Below, piece after piece: positions 34,550 through 45,797 of a stretch of DNA of 64,000 nucleotides (positions within the stretch are counted from its first letter, which is position 1; every line of letters begins with the position of its first letter). Made by a program: the position numbers and the translations under genes. This stretch comes from Mrakia gelida (taxonomy: Eukaryota; Basidiomycota; Tremellomycetes; Cystofilobasidiales; Mrakiaceae), in assembly GCA_024345305.1 (NCBI GenBank), contig BRON01000016.1, positions 682,001-746,000 on the forward strand, in the 5' to 3' direction. A model generated the notes under the pieces. The model saw only the letters and a program-made list of their open reading frames with translations. It ran no database searches and had not been told where the DNA came from.

Positions 34550-34823
34550 ATGTTGAGCTCGAGGTTCGTCCGTTCTCTCGTTTGCCCTCGCTTCCTCGCT
34601 TCCAGGCCAGCTCGTTCGCTCGCATCCACTCACTGATGGTACATGCTTGCTCTTCCTTCCTCCAGGTACAGCCTTCCCCGAAACCAGCGCCGCCATCAAC
34701 TGGAAACGCGAAGGAGGATCGCTCGTCCCGCCCCTCGCCCTGCCCTCTCGCACGGCTTCTCCCCTGTTTCACCTCGCCAACAGGACCCCACACCAGCTCA
34801 GGATCAGACGGAGTATTGAATGA
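34550..34823 (+). CDS. Predicted small mitochondrial protein (73 aa), unknown
   Basis: Exon 1 (34550-34613) reads MLSSRFVRSLVCPRFLASRP. A 52-base intron (34614-34665, GTTCGC donor, ACTGAT branch, TCCAG acceptor) leads to exon 2, ARTAFPETSAAINWKREGG, then LVPPLALPSRTASPLFHLAN, ending RTPHQLRIRRSIE. The N terminus is rich in Arg, Ser and hydrophobic residues and has no acidic residue for 25 positions, as in a mitochondrial presequence. Codons in the joined frame end mostly in C or G like those of neighbouring genes, whereas the two other frames do not. The model fits splice phase exactly. It starts 76 bases after the stop of the preceding gene. I cannot name a family; a subunit of a mitochondrial ribosome or respiratory complex would fit the size. 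Confidence 0.5.
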
Positions 34824-35066
34824 CATCTTTCCTCGGATCTACGAGAGCGATACCGGCGTCGGCGTCGAGAGGAAAGGCAGGACCAACGCGGTTGACGCCC
34901 CAAGCGGCGACGCGTCTCGTCTTCGTTCGACCCTTCTCCACGGGCTCGTGCTCGAGCTTCAGGTTCTTCTCTCACGTGCAGTCTGATAGTCGTTGAAGCG
35001 GTACTGACATGACCAATCGCACAAACCAAAACAGTAAACAAACCAGCAGCGCCGTCACCCCGAACC

Positions 35067-35577
35067 CTACCCGACGTCCTCTCCCTCCCTCCCCTCCAAC
35101 TCGTCCACCAACTCTCTAATCCTGTCATCCTTCTTATCCGAGAACTCCTTCAAACTCTCACTCTCCCTCCTCAACCTCTCTAATCCGCTCTGCAACTCCT
35201 CGACTTCCTCCTCCAACTCGTCAACCTTCCCCTTCAACTCGTCCATCTCGTCCCCCAAATCCTCGTTCTCCTTGCTCCAAACCACCCACTCCTCTCCATG
35301 CACCTTCAACGCGAAGATACGATGGGACTATGCCTCCAAACTCGACGACGATCCGCTCGAAGAGGAGTCGAGGAATACGAGACGAGGAGGAAAGAATCGC
35401 ACTGACTGGACGAGCTCGAGGCAGCTGCATTCGCTGGCTCTTGGGCGACCATAGCAGGTTGAGAGCCTTAGGGAGACACTGCAAGATAAGTAAATAGGGA
35501 TGGTGAGCAAGCCGTTGTTGCCGAGAACAAAAGGAGACGAGCAAAGGGAGAGGGAGCTCACACGAGGGCGACGACAT
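35067..35577 (-). CDS. Coiled-coil protein, exon structure unresolved
   Basis: The 3' exon (35067 to about 35325) is clear: SHRIFALKVHGEEWVVWSKE, then NEDLGDEMDELKGKVDELEE, VEELQSGLERLRRESESLK and EFSDKKDDRIRELVDELEGR, ending EDVG. Heptad Leu/Glu/Lys spacing indicates a long coiled coil. The acceptor GCATAG just before this exon is plausible. The upstream exons are uncertain: ATG at 35577 (MSSPS) and ATG MVAQEPANAAASSSS at about 35451 each give workable but not convincing joins. The start coordinate is therefore a guess. The product is about 90-130 residues. Its partner and function are unknown. Confidence 0.45.
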
Positions 35578-35966
35578 GGGAGGACGGGAGCGGGTGCTGG
35601 ACGTTGGTGGTTCGGTTGTCGTTCGTCCTTCAACTTGGACTCAGCCCCATTGATTTCTTTTCCTTTAATTTCTTTTCCTTTTCGATCAGGGCGAAGAAGG
35701 GCTCTTCGCTAGCTGAAAAGGGCCCTAGAAGGAGGCGATGACGGTCGCGTCGTTCCTGACTCGCGGCGTCGAAGTGTTTTAGGTTTCGAGCGAGCTCTTC
35801 CCGTCCTGACTCCCAACCACATCAACGGACCTCCATCATACAGCTTCCTTCTACATCTACGTTCGTCCACTCTCTCTCATTCTCTAGAGAAACTTCGAAG
35901 AGTTGCCAAACGAACCTGTACTGAGAGCCGGACGCGTCGTTCTTCCTTTGCTTCCCTCGCAGATCA

Positions 35967-36487
35967 TGCGCCCCCCCTTCGTCTCCTCCCTCCCTCCCTC
36001 CTATCATACCCTCTTGAAACCAGAGATCCAAGCTCGGACGGGCTGCAAGACTGAGGCGGAGCTCAAGTACAAGCTGGGTGAGTCTTGCCATTTACATTTC
36101 GACGCCGTCGATCGACACGGTAGCTTTCCTTTTGCTTGCTCCCTCGTGAGCTGACCTCTTTCCCCTCGACCGGTGCCAGAGGTCTCCATCATCCTTACGA
36201 AGATTCAAGAATGCGAGGACGAGAAACTAGCAATCAGACGACGCATGCTAGCCAACCTCGTCGAAGCGAAGGATTTCATCGCCAGCCGAGCACGAGGACC
36301 GATCCCGTCTTTCATGGAGGGCGTGTGGACGGAGGATGACATACGCGTGTTGAGGGGAGAGCCGAAACCGAAGCCTCAGAAGCCCCACTGGTTGGAGAGG
36401 AAGCACAAGAACTATGACCTGCTTCGAAAGGGTGGGGTGGTGAAGTTGAGGAGGTTGAAGGTGAACGTTAGAGGGAGGGGCGAGTGA
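35967..36487 (+). CDS. Small basic protein, unknown
   Basis: Exon 1 starts MRPPFVSSLPPSYHTLLKPE and ends ELKYKLG. Exon 2 is EVSIILTKIQECEDEKLAIR to ARGPIPSFMEGVWTEDDIRV, ending LRRLKVNVRGRGE. It is about 142 residues and basic at the C terminus (KPKPQKPHWLERKHKNYD). An intron acceptor (CCCTCGCAG) ends three bases before the ATG, so there may be an upstream exon, coding or not, near 35820-35930, and the N terminus is provisional. The helical, Arg/Lys/Glu-rich middle could be a ribosomal-type or complex-assembly protein, but I do not recognise a family. Confidence 0.6.
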
Positions 36488-38072
36488 GGGATGGGAGGAG
36501 ATCTGATGAAGCTACTTCGTGAAGCTCGTTTCGTGTCCTATCTCGGTGAGAAATTGACTCGAAAGAAGAGGGAGACGACCTGGTTTCGACGACGCGACGC
36601 GTCGAAGGTCGAGCTTCGAACTCGACGCACTTACCTTCGAGCCACGTCTATTCTCGTGCTCTATTATTACAAGGTCTGTGCGTCGAGTCTCCGCTCGTTT
36701 CGAGAAAAGAGCGAGGAGGCAAAGCAGCTGTGAGCCAGGAGACAGAACGATTGCAGAGGGGAAGATGGCCACCGATGGATTCGTGCAGGGCGAATTTCTT
36801 CTTCGCGAAGGGTAAACGAGGAAGCGAAGTAAGGCATTAGGGTCATCTCAGATCTGAAGGATGGAGCGGGGAGAAAAAGAGAAGACGAAGAGCGAGGGCA
36901 ACGGGAGCTCGGGAGTTGAGCTCGTTCGGTGGCGGGCTCGAGCTCAAGTCTCAGCGTTCTCGCGTTTATGGAGCGTCGTTTCGCTTTAAATAGAGTCTGA
37001 TGGATGAGAAGAGAGGTCGAGGGAGAGAAGAGAGGTCATTTTGACTTCGTATGGAGGCAGAGAAAGGGTCGAAGTTGGTGGGAAAGAGTGAAGCTCGCAA
37101 CTTTCGAGGTTGAGGCGTTCTGTTTCCACGACAGCCGATGGCGGCAAAATTTCGCAACTTTGATGTGATAGCACATTTCAGGCGAACAAATGCTCCTTCG
37201 AACGGTCTCTCTGTCTTCGGTCGTGGGCTTTCTTCGGAGGCAAAAGAGCTTGCTGGCAAGGGAGAAGCTCAATCGACGAAGCTCAACCTTCGGCTCCTTC
37301 CAACTCTCACCCACCCCCCTCTTCCTTCATCCTCCTTCATCTTCATGTCTCTACGCTCTCTGAGGTGGACTCGCTTGCCGCTCAGCCAGCTCACAGACTT
37401 GAAATCTTAACAGGCCACAAGCCGTTCCCCTTTGGGAAGACAGAAATCAGCGCCATGCTGGCTCGACCTCTTCCTTCCCTTCGCCTCTCCTTTCGTCCCG
37501 CCCCACTCCCCTTCCGACATCGCTACAGCTTACACGGAGCGAAGGAGGATTTGCTGGGCTCTGGACAACGTGATCTGGGGTAGAAGAGAAGAAGGATCGC
37601 TGACGCAAAAGCAGAGGACCGGGCAGCTCGAGAACCAGGTTGACTCTTTTCCTCCCCCTTCTTCCTCACGTTCCCTTCACTTGGAAGTCGGGACGCGGCT
37701 ACAGAACCGGAGGAGCGATGACTATTCATGCCTTCCTTCCCTTGGGAGCTCGAGGAGCGAGAAGACGCGTCGGGTGTTTTGACGATTCTTCATTCCCTTT
37801 TGATCCTCTCCTCCCCCTTGGCAGATTTGTTAGTGCGTCTCGACGCTTTGCTACAGCTGTACTCTCTTCCCCACCTTGAAAAGAACCCTGGACCTGACCC
37901 TCCCTTCTTTCCGACAGTCACCTTCCTTTCAAGAAGTTTCTACCACCTCGCCGCTCCTTCTCCCTTCTTTCGACGACCTCGACGCGCTCGTCCACACCTC
38001 GGATCTCCCTTCCTCCTCCTCCCATCTCCCTTCCCCTTCCAACTCGACCCAACCCCACCTTCTCGAATCACT
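36488..38072. other. Long intergenic region upstream of the sugar transporter
   Basis: About 1.6 kb with no supported gene. It has many short inverted GAGCTC/CTCGAG words and two GACGCGTC sites (36596 and 37764). It is presumably the transporter's regulatory region; reading frames on both strands lack the coding pattern seen in neighbours. C/T-rich DNA leads into the ATG at 38073. Confidence 0.55.
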
Positions 38073-41000
38073 ATGTCGGACCTCAAGCTCGAGAAGACCA
38101 CCCACGACGAGCACAAGGCTCACAAACCTCGAAAGGTCTGGCCAGCGAACACGAGCGACCGTCGATGGTTGGGTTTGCGAGGCAAGAACCTCGTTATCGG
38201 TATCACTGCGACTGGTGAGCTATTTCTCTCTGCTGCTGAAGGGATTTTTTTGGTGGCTGGAGGAAGGCGGCTCGAAGACTTGGAAGCTGGAATTGCCGTT
38301 GTCGTCGCGGTCGTCGTTCTCGATCTCTTGCCTTTCCTTCTTCTCCCGAGCTGACTTCGCTTCTCTCCTCTCTTCGTACAGCTACTATGGGATTCCTGCT
38401 CTTCGGATACGATCAAGGAGTCATGGCTGGTATCAGTGAGTGCCCGCTCGAATCATCTCTTCTTCCTCCTTCGCGCGCGTCGTCCTCGTCCCTCTTCCTC
38501 CTCCCTTGCCTCCCTCCCTCCGCCGCTGACCTCATTTTTTCTCGGCTGCAGTTACCTCGAGGCAATTTAACGAAGAGTTTTATCAAACCATGTCGAAAGG
38601 GCACGACGATGGTCAGTCACTTGGCCGCTCTTTTTTCCCCGGTCCCAAGGCTCGTCCAAGCCTCGACTTATTTCTCTCCTTCTCCTTTCGTCTTCCAGTC
38701 TTCACGGCCACAATTCACGGAACTGTCGTATCGGTCTACGAGGTCGGATGTCTGTTCGGAGCCCTGTTTGCTTTCTACTTCGGAGAGACGCTCGGTCGAA
38801 GACGGTCTGTTTATCGTGAGTCGCGTCGTCGCTCGCCTTTCCTGTTCTCGTCTCGCGTCTCGACGGCCGTGGACGTATCTGATCGCGCGTATTTCTCTCT
38901 TTGACGTGTTCAGTGGGATCTGCTGTGATGTGCTTTGGGTGAGTTAAACGTCGCGTCCCCTTCAGTCTCGCTCGCTTGCTCACCGACCTCCTCCCTTCGT
39001 CCTCTCAGAACCGTCATTCAGGTCACTGCTTACGGAACTCACAAGGGATTCCTTCAGTTCTTGATCGGCCGAGTTGTCACTGTTCGTCCAGCTCAGTCGG
39101 TTCTGACTGTCCCTCGAGGAGCCGAAGTCTCAAGACCTGAACTGACCTACTGACTTCAACGCGTCTTCTTTCAGGGTCTCGGTAATGGACTGAACACCTC
39201 GACGATTCCTTCTTGGGTTGCCGAGTCGTCGAAGTCGCACAACAGAGGTCTCCTTGTCTGCATCGAGGCCTCGATGGTCGCCGTCGGGACCCTCATCTGT
39301 GAGCAACGACTTCGCTCGTTCACTCTCGTCTCCGTTCCTCGCTGACTCTGCTTCCCTTCCTCCTCTCTTTCAGCTTACTGGCTCGACTTCGCAACTTCAT
39401 TCGTCGACTCTTCGTTCTCTTGGAGGTGAGCTTCCTCTTTCCCCCTCATCCTTTTCGTCTCGCCGCTGATCTCGTTGCTCTCCTTCTCCCCGGTAGGTTC
39501 CCTATCGCGCTCCAGATCTTGTTCGCTGCTCTTCTCTGCGTTGGAATCTACATCTTCCCCGAGTGAGTTCTGTCCCTCGTCTTCCCTTCTCACTCTTCGT
39601 CCCGTTCTGACTCCCTCGGCCTTCTTCTCTTCAAGATCTCCTCGATGGCTCTTCGTTCACGGACACGAGGAAGCTGCTTCCCAGATCATCGCCGACCTCA
39701 ACGACGCCAACATCGAAGACGAAGGAACTCAGCGAGAGATCCGACTTATCATTGGTGAGTCCCAAACCCGAGGAAGAGAGCGAAGCCTGAGGTGAAACAC
39801 TCGATCTGACGTCCTCCCTCTCTCGCTTTGTTTCACCAGAGGGAATCAACACGTCCGCTGGAATCACTGGAGGTACTACAAACCGAGAGCTTTTCGTTGG
39901 TGGAAAGAAGCAACACTTCCGACGAATGGCGGTCGGGGCTTCGTCGCAGATTTTCCAGGTCCGTCTTTCGATCTGCTCTTCGACAACGCGTCGATTCGAG
40001 CTGACCTCGTCCTCGTCCTTTCCTTTACGTTTTGCAGCAACTCGGAGGCTGCAACGCTGTTATATACTACGCCACTGTCCTCTTCGAGCAGTCTATCGGT
40101 CTCGAGACTCGACTCTCTCTCATTCTTGGTGGTGGTGAGTCAATCGTTGGCCGCCCTGTCCTCGAGTTGTCGCTGACCCATTCGTGCTTTGCGTTCCTGT
40201 GCCGATAGCTCTGTCCACGGTATATGCCGCTGCTGCTTTGACCTCTTTCCTTTTCGTTGAGACGCTGGGACGTAGAACCATGTTCCTCATCGGATCGTAA
40301 GTCTCTCCCTTCTTCGTCGTCCGTCGTTCGTTCTCGTCCCTCGGCCGTCCTGACCCTCGTTTCCTCTTTCGTTTCCTCGCAGTGCCGGTCAGTGCCTCGC
40401 CATGGTCCTCACCTTCGCCTGCCTCATTCCTGGAACTCCCGAAGCCGCCAAGGGTGGAGCGGTCGGAATCTTCATTTACATCGTACGTGATCTTCCTCAA
40501 GGCTCCTCGCCGTCAGCGATCGAAGCTGACTCGAGTTCTCGCTCGTCCCTCAGATCTTCTTCGGAGCATGCTGGCTTCCCCTTCCTTGGCTCTACCCAGC
40601 CGAACTCAACCCTCTGAGGATCCGAACCAAGGCTAACGCTGTCTCAACCATGGCTAACTGGTGAGGTTTGTTTTACTTCGTCTTTCTCGACGCGTCAAGA
40701 GCTCACCTCGACTCTTCCTTTTTCTCCAGGCTCTTCAACTTCCTCGTCGTCCAAGTCACTCCCACCATGATTGCTTCCATCGGATGGGGAACCTTCCTTA
40801 TCTTCGCCGTCGCCAACGCTCTTTTCATCCCCATCATCTGGATCTTCTACCCTGAGACCAAGGGACGAACTCTCGAGGCTATCGATCTCAGTGAGTCGCG
40901 TCCTCTCCCTTCCGTTTCTTCCCACCGCCCCGAGCTGACCTTTTCTGGTCTTTTCCTTCCTCAGTCTTCGCTACCGCCTTCGAGGAGAAGGAGAGGCCCA

Positions 41001-41309
41001 CTCACAGTGAGTCTTCGAGCCTTTTGCCTCACTCGCGAAGAACGAACGACGAACGACGACCTCTCGTCAAACGAAACTGACTCCTCTCCTTCCCTTTATC
41101 TCCTCTCTTCTCCAGTCGCCCAACGAATGCCCTCCATGACCGACGCCCAAGTCGAGGAACTCACCCGCAAGATCGACATCCACGGACACAGGGACGGAGA
41201 CGCGGAGAGGGCCGTCGAGGGAGGATCGCAAGACTCGTCCTCCCCCGTCACTCGAGTCCAGAGCCCCACCTTCGGAGACGTCGTCGGAGCCGATAAGGGA
41301 GCCAGGTAG
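38073..41309 (+). CDS. Sugar transporter of the major facilitator superfamily
   Basis: It starts MSDLKLEKTTHDEHKAHKPR and has about fourteen exons. Sugar-porter motifs appear in order: TMGFLLFGYDQGVMAGI (span 1), GETLGRRRSVYLGSAVMCFG (loop 2-3 with GRRR), LIGRVVTGLGNGLNTSTIPS, RGLLVCIEASMVAVGTLISY, PESPRWLFVHGHEEAA, QQLGGCNAVIYYATVLFEQS (span 7, sugar binding), VETLGRRTMFLIGSAGQCLA, and PETKGRTLEAIDL after span 12. The C-terminal tail is long and hydrophilic, ending VVGADKGAR. It has about 550 residues and twelve spans, normal for fungal hexose transporters. Substrate cannot be told from sequence; the FGYDQGV start resembles fungal transporters of hexoses or of lactose and xylose. Many introns are in conserved spans. 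Confidence 0.93.
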
Positions 41310-41770
41310 TATATCTCCTGGATCTCAAACCCACCACATCTATACATCTGTTACCACCTCCTTCCTTAATTATCGTCTCGTTCTTCTCGCTTCTCGTTTC
41401 TCGTCTCGTAGTTCTCGTAGAATCGTTCCCTTGTTCCCTTGTAGGGAAGACTGTATCGCTAGTCCTAGCGTTGCTTTCATCTCGTCTCTCATGATCTCTT
41501 TCTGCCTACCTCGTGCTTGACGTGAGCCTGAACGAGAAGTGAATCGAACTCGAGCGACGACGACGACGCGTCTCTTTCCTCTTCCACCTCATCCTTGCGC
41601 TTCTCCTGTCAACCAAGCAGTTCACTAGGCCAGCAAACCTAGCCCAAAGAACTCCACGTCTCCCCCGAGTCTTGATGAGCGAGCTCTCGCAAGCTCTTGG
41701 TCAATCAAAGGTCGTAAAAGGTCATCCTCGTTTCGTCTTGCCCACCCTCTCCGATCTTCCCTTCCCAACC
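41310..41770. other. Convergent 3' intergenic region
   Basis: Untranslated DNA between the transporter (plus) and the small hydrophilic gene (minus), with GACGCGTC at 41565. No gene is seen. Confidence 0.6.
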
Positions 41771-42266
41771 TTACGAGCTCGTCCCCGACGAACCACCGAG
41801 CTTAGCCTTGATCTTCTGAACCGTTCCTGTTCGCCAAACCCAACAGAACCCACCCCAAAACGAAAACGTCAGCGCTGCCACCCCGTCGTCCTTCGAGCTC
41901 AACATCACCCTCCCTCCCCTCTCATCACCCTCCCCTGCCTTCCCTCTCCTCTCCTCTCCCATTCCTCCCTCTACCCTCTCTTCTACACCTTCCCCAATCC
42001 ACCTCCGTTTTCCCTTCCGCGCAAGCTAACTCACCTTTAATCCCCCCACCACTCTCCTCCTTATCCCTCCCATCAATCACCTCCTCCAAACTCTTCGAGT
42101 TCGGCTTCTCACTGAACCTATCACTCCCACCCGTAGCCCCAGCGAAATCTTGAGACCTATCGCCAGCGAAGCCTGGTCCGGTCGTCTGGAAGGAGTCGAT
42201 GTTTCCTGGGACGGTGGAGTTGGGGTTGGAGGTTGAGGTGTAGTCTGCGGAGGTTGAGGAGGACAT
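41771..42266 (-). CDS. Small hydrophilic Ser/Gly-rich protein
   Basis: Exon 1 starts MSSSTSADYTSTSNPNSTVP at 42266 and ends KEESGGGIK. A 162-base intron with a CTGAC branch site follows. The second exon is GTVQKIKAKLGGSSGTSS with a TAA stop at 41771. The product is about 95 residues, strongly hydrophilic and without a signal peptide. It has the look of small fungal stress-induced proteins with a short amphipathic C-terminal helix (VQKIKAKLG). I know of no defined family. The Ser-Tyr-Thr start resembles the Gly-rich gene at 3580, but homology is not claimed. Confidence 0.65.
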
Positions 42267-42896
42267 GGTGGTTGATGGTGAAGATTCTGGAAGGTGAGGT
42301 ATGAAAGACCAACGAAGGCGAAGCGAGAGGGAGTAGGGACGCTGGTGGGTGGGTGAGGGTTGGGAAGGAGGGAGGGGAGGAGGGAAGCGGTGAGGTGTGA
42401 GCTTTCGTCGTCGAAACGCGTCATTCTAGATCTCCCGCAGCGTTTTTCGGATGGGGACCTGTGCGAGATGAGGATAGATATGAGCAGGAGGAGGGGGATG
42501 GGGGACCCTCGACGTAGGAGCGGAGCGGAGGGAGGAGGGAAAGGAAGCAGGGGTGGGACGTTCGCGCGAAACGCGAAAAAGTCAAACGCGTCGTCCTTAA
42601 TTCTCTTCGTCGTCGAGAGCAAGAACAGCATGTCTAGAGGGTTGAGGGGACGAGCATGAGCACTAACAATCCACGAGGAAGTAAGAAGGAGGGGGGGAGG
42701 CAGCGATTCCGAGCACGAAACAAAAGACGAAGGACGAAAGACGGATCCAAGCAACCGAAACGAAACGAGAGGACGGGTGGGTTGGGTGGCACTAAGGAAG
42801 GTTGTTGATGGGTAGGGAGAACAGGTAGCACTATAGCAAGGTAGTTCGTAAAAGGGTCGTCAAGTTCGTGAGTGTTGTCCGGCGGTGAAGACGCGT
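42267..42896. other. Intergenic promoter region
   Basis: About 630 bases between the alpha/beta hydrolase stop and the small hydrophilic gene start, both on the minus strand. It shows G-rich purine tracts on the plus strand and a likely promoter for the small gene. No coding frame is supported. Confidence 0.5.
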
Positions 42897-45240
42897 TTAG
42901 TGAGTTGGGATGAAGGCTTCGACTGCGAAGGAACAGAAGAATGGAGGAGGGCGAGGTTAGTTTGTTGGGAAGGAGGGAGCAAAGAAGGAGGAAGGGGAGG
43001 AGAGAGAGAGGAGACGAACTATCTCGCAGAATAGATTCCGAGAAGGGGCTTTTGAGGCCGATCATGAGAGCTGTGAGAAAGAAACGAGCGGAGGGAGGGA
43101 GGGAGGGACGGTCAGTTCGACGCGTCGAGCTCGTCTCGTTCAGCTTGACTCGAAGGCGAACGAGCTGAGCGAGAACAAGGGAGAAGAGAATAGGAAGGAT
43201 AAAGGGGAGAGGAACGTACCAAGCAACGTATCCATATGGTTCATGTCCTTGTAAGCTCTGAACCTGACGTTTGGCACTCCCAATCCGACGAGCAGCTCTC
43301 TCATCAGCGAGGATTGAGTGACGGGGATGAATTCGTCCTTCCCTCTGTGCGAAGCAAGAGTGAAATTGAAAGAGAGACGGAAGGAGGGAAGGAGAGAGGG
43401 AGTCAGTACTGAATCGGTTCAGTCGTTCGAGTCGCGTTCGAAAGGAACGCGAGAGTTGGGATGTTGTTTGGGATTCGCGAACTCACCCATGAATGATCAA
43501 CCACTTCTTGATCAACCTCCCCTCCACATCCAGCACGTTCTTCGCCGCGTAGAGCAAGTGAGAGGGCGAAGCGAGCATGGTGTCCGTCTGAGAAGGACCG
43601 AGGAATCGACGCGTCGAGGAGAGGTGTTCGATGTGGAGGGAGGCTTCGTGTCGGATTTGGGCGGGGACGTCGGTCATGGGGGAAAGGCTGGATACGACGC
43701 AAGCACGAGAGGGAAGGGGAGGGGGAGGGGAAGAAAGGTCAGCGCAGAAAGCGAGGAAACGGAGGAAGAAACGAGGGTGGTGTGTTTTGGACGCGAACGC
43801 GACTACTTACGCAACAATCCCAGCAATCCTCGGGATCTCGACCTCCTCCCCCCAAACCTCGACCCTCTTCAGCCCATTAGGCACTTCATCCACCCCCTCC
43901 CCATCCAACTCCTCCATCTCCTTCTCTCCCATCTCCTCCATTCCACCACCTCCTCCCTCTCCATCCCTCTCCCAATCCCCCTCGCCTCCTCCCGCACCAT
44001 ACCCAATACTCCCCGCACTCTCCTCCCTCGTGCGTCTATACCTCTCCCACAACCACTCATCCCGACTCTTCACAATCGCATCCCTCAACCCCCCACCCAT
44101 CATCGCCACCAAAGCCCCACTGCCATGTCCCATCAAATACATCTTCTCCTTATCCCCTCCCAAACTCTCAGCATTCCTGCTTGTCCAAGCGAGGAGGTGT
44201 CTTGTTAACGTGACGCATTCGGGGAGGGTTGTTTCGGGGTAGGAAGGGAAAGTTGAGGAAGGGAGGATGACGAGGTAGGAGGAGAGGCGGAGGCGGAGGG
44301 CTAGGAGGGAGAGGAAGGAAGGGGGGAGGGGGGTTGTTGGAGAGGGGATGAGGAGGATGATAGGTCTGAGGGAAGAGGTTAGGAGGGCGTTTTTGGTTGG
44401 AGCGGGGTGGTAGACGGATAGGGTTTGGCCTGTGGTGTAGGGGATGTTTTCGCTGAGGAAGAAGAGAATTGGGAGGAGGTGAGCGGACGCGAAGACGAGG
44501 GAGGAGGAGGCAGAGGGACGGGCTGGGTTGAAACGAACCTCGCGATGGGTTCCCTACTCCTTCTCGCTCCGAGAATGAGGACTCGACGTTGACACCACTG
44601 CTTGAAGAGAGCTATCCACATGAAGAAGCCTGTCCATCCCCAGCGAAGGATCGTCACGGACAAGACGAGATTGCGAGCTGATCCGAAACAAACGAAACAT
44701 GGTCAGCTCGCTCGCTTTCCTCTTTCCCGTCAGTTCGTTTTTGGATACTCACTCGGACTCAACGAAACGAACGGCAGCCTCACTGCTGGCGGAGGATCGT
44801 TCTGAGCCAGAAGGAGATACAGCAGAGTTGGGAGGGCGAAGATGAATGCTGAAAGTGAGGCGGCGGAGGAAAGCGAAGCTAGTTAGCTCTCCCTTCTTCC
44901 CTTCCCTCTTCGGAAAAGCAGTCGCGTGAGAGAAGAGGACTCACTAGCGAGCGAGAAAATCAACGTCGGGAGAAAGAAGATTCCAAGGAAGGGAACTGTC
45001 ACGGCGGCGACGATCAAACCAGCAAACGAAACGAGGGAAGGGTGAGCTCGCTCGTTCGACCTGCCTTCCTTCCCGCACTTCCTTTACTGGGTCAAGGAGG
45101 GGGAGGGAGAGAGCCGACTCACGAAAGACCATCAACAGTCCCAATACGGATCCCAGAGCTGATAGACCGATGGTTGGGACGAGAGCGAGTTTCAGGACAG
45201 AGGTCAGGAAGGAGGAGGAGGAGCGGGGGGAGGACTGCAT
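42897..45240 (-). CDS. Alpha/beta-hydrolase with N-terminal membrane anchors
   Basis: It starts MQSSPRSSSSFLTSVLKLAL with the span LVPTIGLSALGSVLGLLMVF. Spans VAAVTVPFLGIFFLPTLIFS and FIFALPTLLYLLLAQN follow, then ILRWGWTGFFMWIALFKQW. The hydrolase part begins ENIPYTTGQTLSVYHPAP. The nucleophile elbow is YLMGHGSGALVAMMGG (G-H-G-S-G), the acid is in WLIIHGGKDEFIPVTQ (Asp in GKDEF), and the His is in YKDMNHMDTLLAL. It ends IEAFIPTH at 42897. All three catalytic residues are thus visible. Between elbow and acid there is an unusual insert of about 60 residues, acidic and Gly-rich (GGGEGDWERDGEGGGGGMEE). The fold resembles ER-anchored ester hydrolases such as isoprenylcysteine methylesterase-like or vacuolar lipid esterases; the substrate is not known. 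It has about ten exons. Confidence 0.8.
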
Positions 45241-45797
45241 GGCGAAGGGAGGGATCTGTTGAGGACGAGAGAGGTAAGCGAAGAGCGCGACAAGAGAGAA
45301 AGGGAGGGACGAGTGTACCTCTGAGAGCGAAGAAAGGAGGCCTGAAAACGGCGAAGGAGATGGCGGTTCCAGGGAGGCAAGGCGGGAGGCAAGGAGAGGA
45401 GGGGAAAGAAGGGAAGGAAGCCGCTTGATGAGCTAAGAGTCGGGAGGTCTGGGTTTAAGTTTCGTGAGGGATCAGAGAGAGAGAGGTCAGATGGGTCGAG
45501 GAGAGATGAGGTGTTCAAGGCGGTGCTCGCTCACCTAAGAGTCTAAGAAAGAGAGAGAGAGGGAAGGAAGCAGTTGGAGGTCGCTGAACTCCTCTCCTCG
45601 CGCTCGAGCTCCTTTGACTTTGGCATGTGCTCGCGAGATACCAAACTCGATCAAAACATAGAGAGATGAGCATGCAAGATGATGTGGAGAAAGAGGAGAT
45701 ATGCAAAGAGAGTACAACACGTGAAAGAAAATGTAGCAGATGCAAAGAAACGAGAACCAAAAACGAAAATCAAAACAACCACCTCCCGCGCTCGCCC
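45241..45797. other. Intergenic promoter region
   Basis: About 560 bases between the Mus7 stop and the hydrolase start. An intron-like signal (acceptor just upstream of 45260) could belong to the hydrolase's 5' leader. No gene is supported. Confidence 0.5.

Noticed and set aside
36966..37259. Minus-strand frame of 97 codons upstream of the sugar transporter
   Set aside because: No splice context, atypical codon use and no recognisable protein features; the region looks regulatory.
43318..44208. Plus-strand 296-codon open frame
   Set aside because: It is antisense to the alpha/beta-hydrolase exons, whose catalytic motifs prove the minus strand is coding.
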